From positions 1-25,228 of the forward strand of contig CAJKVX010000007.1 in the NCBI GenBank assembly GCA_905203455.1: a stretch of DNA of 25,228 nucleotides, read 5' to 3'. This DNA is from an uncultured Eubacteriales bacterium. Its GTDB lineage: Bacteria > Bacillota > Clostridia > Christensenellales > UBA1242. The notes beneath the pieces are model-generated. The model made no database searches, was not told the DNA's origin, and saw only the letters and a list, made by a program, of their open reading frames with translations. Made by a program: the position numbers and the translations under genes. This document shows positions 8,501-15,563 of this stretch, in pieces; position 1 is the first letter of the stretch; every line of letters begins with the position of its first letter.

Positions 8501-8852
8501 TGTCATAAATAAGTTCAGCAAACCCCAAAGATTTAGCCGACTTTTTAAAACACACAAGGCTATCAAAATTGTCAAGAATAATTTTTCTTACAATTAAAAT
8601 TGAGCACTCTCTGTCAATATATTTATCTTTATTTTTATTGCTAAGTTTTTCAAGAAGCCTAACAAAACTGTAAATATTAATGTTTGCCGTTGCACAAACC
8701 TTTTTTAGAACCAGTTTTTCAATCATCAAACTGCTGTCTTCGGGCACAAGCACAAGAATTTGGTCATTGCCCTGACTTTTTTTCACAATTTCGTCAACAG
8801 CGGCTTCAACACTTCCCGCAACCGTTTCGCTTAAAATAAAATCTAACTTCAT
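5568..8852 (-). CDS. addB: ATP-dependent helicase/nuclease subunit B (AddB)
   Basis: This 1094-residue protein is the AddB partner. It has the LGVLDGVVP segment (558-566), the nuclease motif GKVDRID with D882 and D885, then VDYKTG with D895 and K897. The four iron-sulfur cysteines are C758 (RYFACPY) and C1051, C1054 and C1060, with the spacing known from Bacillus AddB. In the family this subunit cuts the 5' strand and recognises Chi. The N-terminus is odd: where homologues have a Walker A (GRxGxGKS/T), this protein reads SETVAGSVEAA at 8-18, with no lysine. The ATP site therefore appears lost, although the rest of the protein aligns by eye. No ribosome site precedes the ATG, and the promoter geometry predicts a leaderless mRNA. 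It is first in an addB-addA operon. Confidence 0.93.
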   Translation of the reverse strand: MKLDFILSETVAGSVEAAVDEIVKKSQGNDQILVLVPEDSSLMIEKLVLKKVCATANINIYSFVRLLEKLSNKNKDKYIDRECSILIVRKIILDNFDSLVCFKKSAKSLGFAELIYDTISQLKASKVTPQDVQQMQDKVNVSLKIKLHDIALIYEKYQNYLLERYLDSCDKLDLLLEVAKESEFIKNSFVYVVGFDNLTNQGAELVELLSKVSRGVKVACPYVSSKKANAHISDNELYQKLISIANKHNIKYNPVFVAQNFSKTQRHLCDNLYAYPYKTMDCTGGVVLFEGVSPRSEVEFVATQIYNDLYKGKITPNDVCIICPDFETYSNFLEIEFKDRNIPLFINKSQELTSHPLFTFIKNALSAIRRGFESEDVLVFCKNPLLELGDDVDIFENYCLKFGINHYAFLNPFTLGKSSEDEFNISNEIRAKVAKILTSLKEKIDGCLSTASFSNAVLNFLEQINIKNRLENLYQTELELDEKSAKVTEQVYDKCQSILNNLTTFLQDNDCTLDEFIALFDAAIQTSKINILPLTLSCVVCSEDISSISPKIKQIYHLGVLDGVVPYKKQDLGLIADSELGSLGDLLEKKIEPTIKTVNRRERFKVYNMVLLASEKLTLTYPIFSNSGEECKPSSLIDSISKLFTQKDLPQRIITSYETALSYGQENANLALYFGAKDNAEKKLIELARQEKDNVCLMDEKNVSALYFALKDNLSEVSKNCLLQLGEPVVFEKIENAKELFFKNKTVSISELERYFACPYSHFAVYGLGLKERELGGIKALDVGNILHKVCEKFIKMLDKANENNIDRLAQKVLDVSVSELEVAVEGNGLILSILKGEALRLCRVLFYESQISSFKTRACELGFTSKKTNFRDGIKLSGKVDRIDVWQDYFKIVDYKTGNVSVASEDVYYGKKIQLISYLNAFSGFENKKPAGVLYFPIKNKFADGEDKVSDLYKNSGIILNDASVCMALDNTLSPDNPKSHIIKAELKNNAQTRESGELVLKQNDNLVSDEVISGLMKYVYELSNKAIGEILDGFALPSPLDFGGGKLPCDYCPLKNCCGVKLTEFSSGRKMLSKISYEKIAQVNYENNKLDN

Positions 8853-8858
8853 GTTTTA

Positions 8859-8887
8859 ATTTTAGCATATTTTAAAACTTATTACAA
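8859..8887 (-). promoter_or_regulatory. Promoter of addBA, predicted leaderless
   Basis: On the minus strand, the -35 box TTGTAA (8882-8887), a 17-base spacer and the -10 box TAAAAT (8859-8864), with TGC directly in front, form an extended -10 promoter. Six bases separate the -10 from the addB ATG, so the usual start point falls on the A of ATG at 8852. The absence of a Shine-Dalgarno sequence fits a leaderless message. Confidence 0.6.
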
Positions 8888-8900
8888 TAATTTGTAATAA
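8879..8900. promoter_or_regulatory. 22-bp perfect palindrome over the addB -35 box
   Basis: The arms TTATTACAA (8879-8887) and TTGTAATAA (8892-8900) are perfectly complementary with a 4-base centre, TAAT. The left arm contains the -35 box of addB, so a bound dimeric regulator would block the promoter. It does not match the Firmicute LexA box (GAAC...GTTC), CodY or Rex. In AT-rich DNA a 9-bp arm can arise by chance, but the position is suggestive. Confidence 0.4.
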
Positions 8901-9307
8901 CACTACAAATTTCACCTAAACTCGCAAAAACTAAAATTGCCTAAACAAAACCCTTAGCCATATTTTATTTGTTTGCTTTTAAATTAACGGGCAAAAATTG
9001 AAACTAAAAATCATAAAAATTTAAACCTTCAAAGTTAAGAAAATTTTAGACTTTTAATATTTAAAAAAACCTAAACTTTTAATGTCCAAATTGGCTTAAC
9101 CCTAATGTAAGGTAAAATTTAAAGTTTGAATAGGCTTAAAACTTAAATTATGCAAAATTTAAAGTTTAAAAAGATGAAAATAAAAAACAATAAAACTTTA
9201 TTTTTTAACATCTAACTTTTGTTAAAAATTCAACGGTTTCACAAAGTTTAACAAAATTTTTGTTGCGCCCCTTAATTTATCTAAAATTCATTTAACTTGC
9301 CACCAAT
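8901..9307. other. Gene-free AT-rich intergenic region
   Basis: This region lies between the divergent addB and zinc-protease genes. I see no reading frame with a ribosome site and no tRNA or terminator. It contains short homopurine and homopyrimidine runs and the 40-bp tandem duplication listed separately. Beyond the promoters at both ends, I can assign nothing to it. Confidence 0.5.
9091..9170. repeat. Two-copy 40-bp degenerate tandem repeat
   Basis: Bases 9091-9130 and 9131-9170 align without gaps at about 28 of 40 positions. Both copies contain GGCTTAA near the start and AAAATTTAAAGTTT (9114-9127 and 9154-9167), exactly 40 bases apart. The function is unknown. The repeat lies 140 bases upstream of the zinc-protease promoter. 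Confidence 0.5.
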
Positions 9308-9336
9308 TTGACACACACTCGGTTTTTAACTAAACT
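9308..9336 (+). promoter_or_regulatory. Sigma-A-type promoter of the zinc protease
   Basis: A consensus TTGACA (9308-9313) is followed after 17 bases by TAAACT (9331-9336). Initiation near 9343 leaves a leader of about 15 bases with GGAG at 9345-9348. Confidence 0.55.
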
Positions 9337-9357
9337 ATAAAAAAGGAGAATATTTAG

Positions 9358-10077
9358 ATGCTTGAAATAACATATATAATTGTCACAATTTTAATAATTC
9401 CATGCCTTATTTTTGGCATATATGCCCAAGTTAAAGTCAATTCAACTTTTAATAACTTTAAAAGCCTTGAACCCATTAACAAAATCACAACACAAGAAGC
9501 CACAACAAACATGCTAACTTTTGCGGGGCTAAATGATGTGAAAGTCGGCGAAGTTAAAGGCAATTTAACTGATAATTACAACCCCAAAACAAAAACAATA
9601 AACCTTTCACAGTCAACAAGAACCACCACAAGTGTTGCAGGCATTGGGGTAATTGCCCATGAAATTGGTCATGCAATTCAACACAAAGAAGGTTATCTTC
9701 CGCTAAAAATAAGAAACACCATTGTTCCCTTTGCAAACTTTGGGTCAATCGCCTTTTATCCACTGTTTATTATTGGTTTTATTTTAATTTTTGTTCCTGC
9801 AACAACTTTGGTTGGTGAAATTTTAGTTTGGGTTGCAACGGCACTTTATTTCCTTTCAACTTTGTTTTATCTTATCACCCTTCCCGTTGAAAGAAATGCC
9901 TCAAAAAGAGCAATTAAACTTTTAAGAGAAAGCGGAACTTTATCAGAAGAAGATATTGCCCCAGCAAAAAAAGTTTTAAAAGCAGCCGAACTTACTTATG
10001 TTTCAGCCCTGCTAACAAGCCTTGTTTACTTTTTAAGATTTTTCATTTATGTTCTTGCCCTTGTCAAAAAAGATTAA
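9358..10077 (+). CDS. YugP-type neutral zinc metallopeptidase
   Basis: This 239-residue membrane protein belongs to the YugP-like zinc peptidase family (Zn_peptidase_2). It starts with a membrane helix (about 4-24). A soluble domain follows, carrying the family's LTDNYNPKTKTINLS stretch and the zinc motif HEIGHAIQH, with H101, E102 and H105. Two hydrophobic helices come next, then PVERNASKRA, which corresponds to the conserved PVEFNAS motif thought to supply the third zinc ligand, and a last helix at the C-terminus. Length and order match the family. The substrate is unknown; homologues are assumed to act in membrane-protein quality control. The gene is monocistronic, with a promoter just upstream, GGAG before the ATG and a hairpin terminator after it. 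Confidence 0.88.
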   Translation: MLEITYIIVTILIIPCLIFGIYAQVKVNSTFNNFKSLEPINKITTQEATTNMLTFAGLNDVKVGEVKGNLTDNYNPKTKTINLSQSTRTTTSVAGIGVIAHEIGHAIQHKEGYLPLKIRNTIVPFANFGSIAFYPLFIIGFILIFVPATTLVGEILVWVATALYFLSTLFYLITLPVERNASKRAIKLLRESGTLSEEDIAPAKKVLKAAELTYVSALLTSLVYFLRFFIYVLALVKKD

Positions 10078-10130
10078 CAAACTAATCAATTAACTAATTC
10101 CAACAAGTTATTTCTTTAATAACCAATAAA

Positions 10131-10157
10131 AAAAACGCTTGCTAAGGCGTTTTTATT
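10131..10157. terminator. Bidirectional terminator between convergent genes
   Basis: AAAAACGC (10131-10138) and GCGTTTTT (10147-10154) form an 8-bp stem with an 8-base loop. T-runs follow on the plus strand and A-runs precede it. It lies between the ends of the zinc-protease gene (+) and the DUF4097-like gene (-) and can serve both. Confidence 0.75.
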
Positions 10158-10183
10158 TTTATTATAGTTTAATTTTTATTTAT

Positions 10184-11722
10184 TTAATTCTGTGCAGGGG
10201 TATAAATGTTAATTTTGCAACCTGTTGCTGAAACGGTCAGTTTTCCACTGCCCTTGTTTGCTTCAAGCACAAGGTCTTGCGCAAGGCAGGTTGACCCTGA
10301 ATAAATGCTAGCCATGCCGTTATTATCTGCCGTTGTTTTAAGGCTGTAACTAAATTGACTTGGCGTTAAGTTTTCAACCGAAATGTTTATGTTTCTGCAC
10401 TTTTCATTGCCTGTTATAACATTTTCACTAACAATTCTTGAAAAATGCAAAGTAATGTTGGCATTGCCCGAAATTTTGGCACCACCCAAAAGCCCTGTTG
10501 CAAAAATTTTGTTTCCGCTTGAAATTTCAACATCTGTTGAAGTGGTGTTAAACAATTCAACCTCTCCGCTTGAAGATGTAACCTTAACAGCACCAACCGT
10601 GTTTTTCAAAACGCAATCTCCACTTGTGGTTAAAACTGTAACATTTCTTGCAACTCCATCAACAAAACTTCCAACACAAACCTTGCCACTTTGGCTTGCA
10701 ACATTAACACTTCCGCTAACTGCTCCAACATTTGTTTTGCCTCTGTCATTTTCAATTGTTGCGTTAATTAAGTTTGAAACTAATATGTCCCCCCTTTCAG
10801 ACTTAACATATCCTCTTGTTAATGTGCCAATGGTTATGTCTCCTGAGGTTGAACTAATTTGGTTTTCATCACTAACGCCATTTAAACTTAAAAGTTCAAT
10901 GTCCCCACCTAAGGATTTAATATTAACATTGCCATAAACAATTCCACCATCATTTAAGCCAAAAACCTTTCCGCTTGAAGTGGTGATGTTTGCATTGTTG
11001 CACGAAACAAACCCAAGGTCTCCTGCACCCATGCTTGCCTCAATATTGCCTGAAAGTGCATAGTTTAAATTAACATCAGCCGATGTTGTTTCAACACTAA
11101 CATTTTGTGCATAGTGATTACTTTCAAGGTTCAATTTTTTAGGGGTGTAAAAACTAAAAGTGCGAACATCAAAATTGCAGTTTAACGCTATTTCGCCTTT
11201 TCCTTTAAGACTAAGTTCAACAAACTCAAGTGTGGCATCAGCATTAGCTTTAATTGTTGTTTTTGAATTTTCTCCAACCACATAAATGCTGTGTCTTCCT
11301 GATGTTCCCCAACTTAAAGGAAGAGTGATTACAAGCCCATATTCATGGTTTGTTCCAAACAAAAACCTTTGAATTTCATTGGTGTTAACAGTAATTCCGT
11401 TTGCATCTTTAATTATCTGGGCATCAGGAACCCTAAACCCACCCGTGGTGTAACCACTGTAATGTTGAACAAACTCAACCTTTGTTCTGCCATATGGCTC
11501 AAAATTAATGGTAACAGGAACATCTTTTGTGTTAAGGTAAATGTCCCCATCAATATATTCAGCCCACTCTTGTGAAATATCAGCAACACCAACCTGAGCC
11601 GAAACATATTCTATTCCAAAAATTCTTGAACCAGGCGCCAGAACCAAAATTACAAAAAGCCCAACAAAAAACAACAGTGCACTTGCAAGAATAATAGAAA
11701 TTGTTATTAAAAATCTTTTCAC
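10184..11722 (-). CDS. DUF4097-like membrane-anchored beta-helix protein
   Basis: This 512-residue protein starts with a basic N-terminus and a single membrane helix (about 5-33), and the rest is probably outside the cell. The body is made of short repeating strands rich in Ser, Gly, Asn, Val and Thr (for example SGDITIGTL, RGDILVSNL, SGKVCVGSF and SGEVELFNT, each about 20 residues apart). This is the pattern of DUF4097 adhesin-like beta-helices. No catalytic motif is visible. In Firmicutes such proteins are often linked to envelope-stress genes, but here no regulator lies next to it. The start is GTG at 11720-11722, six bases after AAGGAG. A shared hairpin terminator follows the stop. Confidence 0.7.
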   Translation of the reverse strand: MKRFLITISIILASALLFFVGLFVILVLAPGSRIFGIEYVSAQVGVADISQEWAEYIDGDIYLNTKDVPVTINFEPYGRTKVEFVQHYSGYTTGGFRVPDAQIIKDANGITVNTNEIQRFLFGTNHEYGLVITLPLSWGTSGRHSIYVVGENSKTTIKANADATLEFVELSLKGKGEIALNCNFDVRTFSFYTPKKLNLESNHYAQNVSVETTSADVNLNYALSGNIEASMGAGDLGFVSCNNANITTSSGKVFGLNDGGIVYGNVNIKSLGGDIELLSLNGVSDENQISSTSGDITIGTLTRGYVKSERGDILVSNLINATIENDRGKTNVGAVSGSVNVASQSGKVCVGSFVDGVARNVTVLTTSGDCVLKNTVGAVKVTSSSGEVELFNTTSTDVEISSGNKIFATGLLGGAKISGNANITLHFSRIVSENVITGNEKCRNINISVENLTPSQFSYSLKTTADNNGMASIYSGSTCLAQDLVLEANKGSGKLTVSATGCKINIYTPAQN

Positions 11723-11905
11723 TTAAATCTCCTTTTGTGAATTTTACTCATTTTTGCAAAAATTTATATGTTTTCTCTAACTTTACACATGATTTTGCAA
11801 AAATCTTTGCTAATTTTTCCTTCTTTTAACGCTTTTGCAATGAAAACCTGCAAATTTTCAAAATTAAAGCACTATTTTGGCATATTTTACATCAAATTTA
11901 ATGAA

Positions 11906-13738
11906 TTATTCAACAATTGCCTTAATTCTTCTAACGCCTGAACTGCTACTTTCCTCTTTGGTGATTTTGAATTTGCCAATTAATCCAGTGTGATTTACAT
12001 GTGGTCCAGTGCAAATTTCTTTTGAAACATCACCAATAAAATAAACACTAACATTATCAGGATACCTGTCAAGAAATTGATGTTCTGCACCAATTTCAAC
12101 CGCTTTTTGTTTTGTCATTTCCTGTTTTGTAACAGGCAAATCAGCCGCAATAAACCCATTTACAAGGTCTTCAATTTTCTTAATCTCATCTTCCGTTAAT
12201 TTGTGGTCACAATTAAAGTCAAATCTTAACCTTTCTTCTGTAATGTTAGAGCCCATTTGGTGGCAATCGTTGCCTAAAACAAGTTTAAGTGCAGCATTCA
12301 AAAGGTGGGTTGCCGTGTGGTATTTGGTTGTGATGTCAGAGTTCTCACTAAGTCCACTTTTAAACATCCCCTTCCCAATTGCCTTTGATTTTTCTTGATG
12401 AACTAAAAACTCGTCATTAAAACCATTTTGGTCAACATTAAGCCCTTGCTCTTTTGCAAGTTCAACCGTCATTTCAAGCGGAAAACCAAAAGTGTCATAA
12501 AGCCTGAAAGCCGTTTTGCCAGAAATTGTGTTATCATCAACATAACTTGCGTCTTTTTGTTTCATGAACGCATTTTTTCTTTCAAGGGCACCAACTGCCT
12601 TTTCAAACTCTTTTATTCCTGATGCTAAGGTTGCCTCAAACTTATCTGCCTCTTTTTTAATTTCACCTAAAATGTAATCCTTCTTCTCAACCAGAAGTGG
12701 ATACGCCTCTTTATAAACACTCAAAATAAACTCCTGAGCCACGCTAATTAAACAATCAGTGTCAACACCCAAAACCTTTGCTTCTCTTATTGCTCTTCTT
12801 AAAAGCCTTCTTAAAATATAACCCGCCCCAACATTAGATGGAACAATTCCATTTTTGTCGCCAATAAGCATAACAGAGGTTCTAATGTGGTCAGCAATAA
12901 TTCGCATCGCACGGGTTTTTTGTGGGTCTGCCAAATAGGTTGCCCCACTTATATTTTCAAGAATTTTAATTGCACCTGCAAATAAGTCGGTTTGATAACC
13001 ATCATCAAACCCGTTAATAAACATTAAAAGCCTTTCAAAACCAAACCCTGTGTCAACATTTTTGTTTTCAAGAGGTTCGTATTTGCCGTTTTCTAACTTC
13101 TTGTATTGCATATAAACATCATTGCCAATTTCAACATATCTATTGCAACTGCAAGTAAGGTCACAATTTTCGCTACACTTATTTTCATGCTTAGGATAAA
13201 ACCATTCATTGTCTGGCCCGCAGGGTGTGCCCACTGTTCCTTCAAGTTCCCACCAGTTATCTTCTTTGCCAAGATAATAAATATTTTCAGGCTTAATTCC
13301 CGCCTCAATTAAATATTTTGCAGTTTCTTCATCTCTTGGTGCAGTTTCATCACCTGCAAAAACTGTGGCACAAATTTTATCAGCCTCAACACCCAAAACC
13401 TCTGTTAAATACTCATAACTCCATTTGGTTTTCTCTTTTTTAAAATAATCGCCAAGGCTCCAGTTACCCATCATTTCAAAAAATGTGAAGTGAGATTCAT
13501 CACCAACGCTTTCAATATCCACCGTTCTAACACAACCTTGAATATTGCAAAGCCTTGTGCCTTTCTCATGCTTTTGCCCTAAAAGATATGGCATTAATGG
13601 TTGCATTCCCGCAACATTAAACATAACCCCTGTTGAACCATCACCAATAAGAGACACTGCCCCAATGTTAACATGTCCCCTTGCTACATAAAAGTTTATC
13701 CAACTGTTTCTCAGTTGTTTACTGTTCATTTTATTCAT
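11906..13738 (-). CDS. alaS: Alanine--tRNA ligase, short form without C-Ala domain
   Basis: AlaRS charges tRNA-Ala and clears mischarged serine or glycine. The class II catalytic core is present (TFFEMMGNWSLGDYF about 84-99, NVDTGFGFERL 227-237), as are the tRNA-recognition region (ILRRLLRRAIR 308-318) and the editing domain with zinc ligands H474 and H478 (HTATH) and C576 and H580 (CTGPH). The protein stops at residue 610, just after the editing domain, whereas bacterial AlaRS is usually about 870. The C-Ala domain, which helps dimerise and bind tRNA, is missing. The 180 bases after the stop do not encode it in another frame, so a recent frameshift is unlikely. An insert at 183-199 carries C188, C192, C196 and C198, a possible extra zinc site. 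The start has a weak site (AAGGG); the leader shows no T-box. Confidence 0.88.
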   Translation of the reverse strand: MNKMNSKQLRNSWINFYVARGHVNIGAVSLIGDGSTGVMFNVAGMQPLMPYLLGQKHEKGTRLCNIQGCVRTVDIESVGDESHFTFFEMMGNWSLGDYFKKEKTKWSYEYLTEVLGVEADKICATVFAGDETAPRDEETAKYLIEAGIKPENIYYLGKEDNWWELEGTVGTPCGPDNEWFYPKHENKCSENCDLTCSCNRYVEIGNDVYMQYKKLENGKYEPLENKNVDTGFGFERLLMFINGFDDGYQTDLFAGAIKILENISGATYLADPQKTRAMRIIADHIRTSVMLIGDKNGIVPSNVGAGYILRRLLRRAIREAKVLGVDTDCLISVAQEFILSVYKEAYPLLVEKKDYILGEIKKEADKFEATLASGIKEFEKAVGALERKNAFMKQKDASYVDDNTISGKTAFRLYDTFGFPLEMTVELAKEQGLNVDQNGFNDEFLVHQEKSKAIGKGMFKSGLSENSDITTKYHTATHLLNAALKLVLGNDCHQMGSNITEERLRFDFNCDHKLTEDEIKKIEDLVNGFIAADLPVTKQEMTKQKAVEIGAEHQFLDRYPDNVSVYFIGDVSKEICTGPHVNHTGLIGKFKITKEESSSSGVRRIKAIVE

Positions 13739-13782
13739 ATAATTTCTTCCCTTTTCGCATTTTTATATATATTTAAATTTAC

Positions 13783-13814
13783 ATAAATTTCTGCTATTTT
13801 TTGCAGAAATTTAT
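13783..13814 (-). other. 12-bp hairpin between dnaB and alaS
   Basis: ATAAATTTCTGC and GCAGAAATTTAT form a perfect 12-bp stem around a T-rich (plus strand) 8-base loop. It lies about 120 bases after dnaB and 45 bases before the alaS start. No T-run follows on the minus strand, so it may be an alaS leader structure, a processing site or a weak terminator. A second small palindrome, GTAGT-TAT-ACTAC, lies at 13846-13858. Confidence 0.5.
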
Positions 13815-13884
13815 TCAAATTTATATTAATTTTGCAGATTTTCTAGTAGTTATACTACAATTTTCCCAACTTTTATCTCGTTTT

Positions 13885-13912
13885 TTGCTAAATATAATCA
13901 ATTTGTTATAAT
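13885..13912 (+). promoter_or_regulatory. Promoter-like sequence antisense to dnaB
   Basis: TTGCTA (13885-13890), a 16-base spacer and TATAAT (13907-13912), with TGT directly before the -10, resemble a good plus-strand promoter reading into the 3' end of dnaB. No plus-strand gene follows. In such AT-rich DNA it may be accidental. Confidence 0.3.
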
Positions 13913-13932
13913 TTAAGTTAAATTATTGAATT

Positions 13933-15420
13933 TTACACATTTGCATCATCGCCAAAAATATCTTCATCTGGCAACTCAACAACATTAAGTGCCCCGCCAA
14001 TATCTTCTGCCTTTGGCATATGCCCTTCGGTGTAAGAATCAATAATGCTTTTGGTGTTTGCATCATCAGGCAGGTTAACAAAACTAACTCTTGAGCCCTT
14101 CCAGCCAAGAAACACGCTGCCAAGAGTTCCGTTTCTGTGCTTTGCAATAATAAGTTCGGCGGTGTAATCTTTGGGTGCATTATCTGCTGCAACTGGTGCC
14201 CCCTCTTCGTTATACATCTCTTTTTTGTGAATAAAAATAACCATGTCAGCATCTTGCTCAATAGCCCCAGATTCCCTTAAATCACTTAAAACTGGTCGGT
14301 GGCTTGTTCTTTGCTCAACAGCACGCGAAAGTTGGCTTAACACAATAACTGGAACATTGATTTCCTTTGCCAAAATTTTAAGTTTTCGGCTGATTTCACT
14401 TACCTCTGTTTGCCTGTTATCGCTTTTTGTGTCGCCACTCATAAGTTGCAAATAGTCAATCATTATAAGGTCAAGCCCACGCTCGCGTTTTAATTTTCTG
14501 CACTTTGAAAGAATTTTGCTTGGAGTGTTAAGTGAACTATCATCAATGTAAATTTGGGTTTCAAGCAGTTTTTTGTTCGCCTTCCAAATTTTTGTCCAGT
14601 CGGCTTGGTCAAGTTCACCTTTAAGCCCTTTTCCCATGTCAACATTAGCAACACTAAAAAGCATTCTTTGGGCAAGTTGGTCTGCCCCCATTTCAAGTGA
14701 AAAGCAGGCACATTTGGCCCCCGCTTCAAGTGCGGCATTTGCAACAATGTTCATTGCAAGGCTTGTTTTACCAATACCTGGCCTTGCCGCAATTAAAATT
14801 AAATCGCTTTTTTGGAAACCATTTGTAATTTCATCAAGTTTGAAAAACCCCGTTGTAAGCCCCCTAAGGCAACCACTATCTTTATGAATATCTTCAAGTT
14901 TTTCAATAACTTTTGCAAGTGAAGTTTTAATGCTTTCAAGGTTGCTTGTTTGCCCACGCTCGGCAATTTCATAAATGCTTTTTTCAGCAAGGGCTAAACA
15001 ATCTTCATTTTCATTATTTGAATATGCCTTTTCAATAACCCCACTGCACGCTTCAATAAGTTGCCTTAAAACACTGTCTCGCTTTAAAATTTGAATATAA
15101 CTTTCATAGTTGGCTGAACTTGGCACAACATTTGTAAGTGTTGTTAAATATCCAACACCTCCAACACTTGCAAGTTGGTCTCGCCTTTCAAGTTCATCAG
15201 TTAGGGTTAAAATGTCAATGGTTACATTTTTGTTATACAAACTTAAAATGGCATCAAACAAAACCTTATGTGTTTCACTGTAAAAATCATAATCACGCAC
15301 CTTGCTAACAATGTTTACCGTTGCCTCTGGGTCAATTAAAATGCACCCTAAAATTGCTTGCTCAACCTCAAGGTTATTTGGCATTGACCTTGCAAGTTCA
15401 TTTGTTTTTGTTTTAGCCAT
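13933..15420 (-). CDS. dnaB: Replicative DNA helicase DnaB
   Basis: This 495-residue protein is the hexameric 5'-3' helicase of the replication fork (DnaC in Bacillus naming). The DnaB N-terminal domain spans about 12-115 (EVEQAILGCILID...). A linker follows, then the RecA-like motor with Walker A ARPGIGKTS (about 211-219), Walker B LIMIDYLQLM (about 317-326), LSQLSRAVEQR and the arginine-finger region KHRNGTLG. The C-terminus is acidic. Length is slightly above the usual 440-470. The ATG at 15418-15420 is preceded by GGAAGG at 5 bases; a GTG two codons earlier overlaps that site and was rejected. It has its own promoter downstream of the rpsF-ssb-rpsR terminator. The rplI gene, often next to dnaB, is absent here. 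Confidence 0.95.
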   Translation of the reverse strand: MAKTKTNELARSMPNNLEVEQAILGCILIDPEATVNIVSKVRDYDFYSETHKVLFDAILSLYNKNVTIDILTLTDELERRDQLASVGGVGYLTTLTNVVPSSANYESYIQILKRDSVLRQLIEACSGVIEKAYSNNENEDCLALAEKSIYEIAERGQTSNLESIKTSLAKVIEKLEDIHKDSGCLRGLTTGFFKLDEITNGFQKSDLILIAARPGIGKTSLAMNIVANAALEAGAKCACFSLEMGADQLAQRMLFSVANVDMGKGLKGELDQADWTKIWKANKKLLETQIYIDDSSLNTPSKILSKCRKLKRERGLDLIMIDYLQLMSGDTKSDNRQTEVSEISRKLKILAKEINVPVIVLSQLSRAVEQRTSHRPVLSDLRESGAIEQDADMVIFIHKKEMYNEEGAPVAADNAPKDYTAELIIAKHRNGTLGSVFLGWKGSRVSFVNLPDDANTKSIIDSYTEGHMPKAEDIGGALNVVELPDEDIFGDDANV

Positions 15421-15456
15421 AACCACCTTCCAAATTTAAACTATAATTATACATTT

Positions 15457-15484
15457 ATTATAATCATAACAGCCACTAAGTCAA
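15457..15484 (-). promoter_or_regulatory. Promoter of dnaB
   Basis: On the minus strand, TTGACT (15479-15484) and TATAAT (15457-15462) are separated by 16 bases. It lies between the rpsR terminator and dnaB, giving a leader of about 30 bases. Confidence 0.6.
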
Positions 15485-15523
15485 GTTTTTGTTATATTTG
15501 CCTTTGTTTATAAAACTTTTAAA

Positions 15524-15547
15524 ACAAAAAAACAACCCGAAGGTTGC
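15524..15547 (-). terminator. Intrinsic terminator of the rpsF-ssb-rpsR operon
   Basis: On the minus strand, GCAACC-TTCG-GGTTGT is a compact stem with the stable TTCG tetraloop, followed directly by a run of T. It lies 17 bases after the rpsR stop and is a standard Rho-independent terminator. Confidence 0.85.
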
Positions 15548-15563
15548 TTTAATTTGATTATAA

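Noticed and set aside
8879..8900. LexA (SOS) box at addB
   Set aside because: The palindrome lacks the GAAC...GTTC core of the Firmicute LexA site.
13739..13932. Possible T-box riboswitch in the alaS leader
   Set aside because: T-boxes are common upstream of alaS in Firmicutes, but I see no AGGGUGG-type T-box core, no specifier-loop stem and no terminator/antiterminator pair in this 194-base gap.
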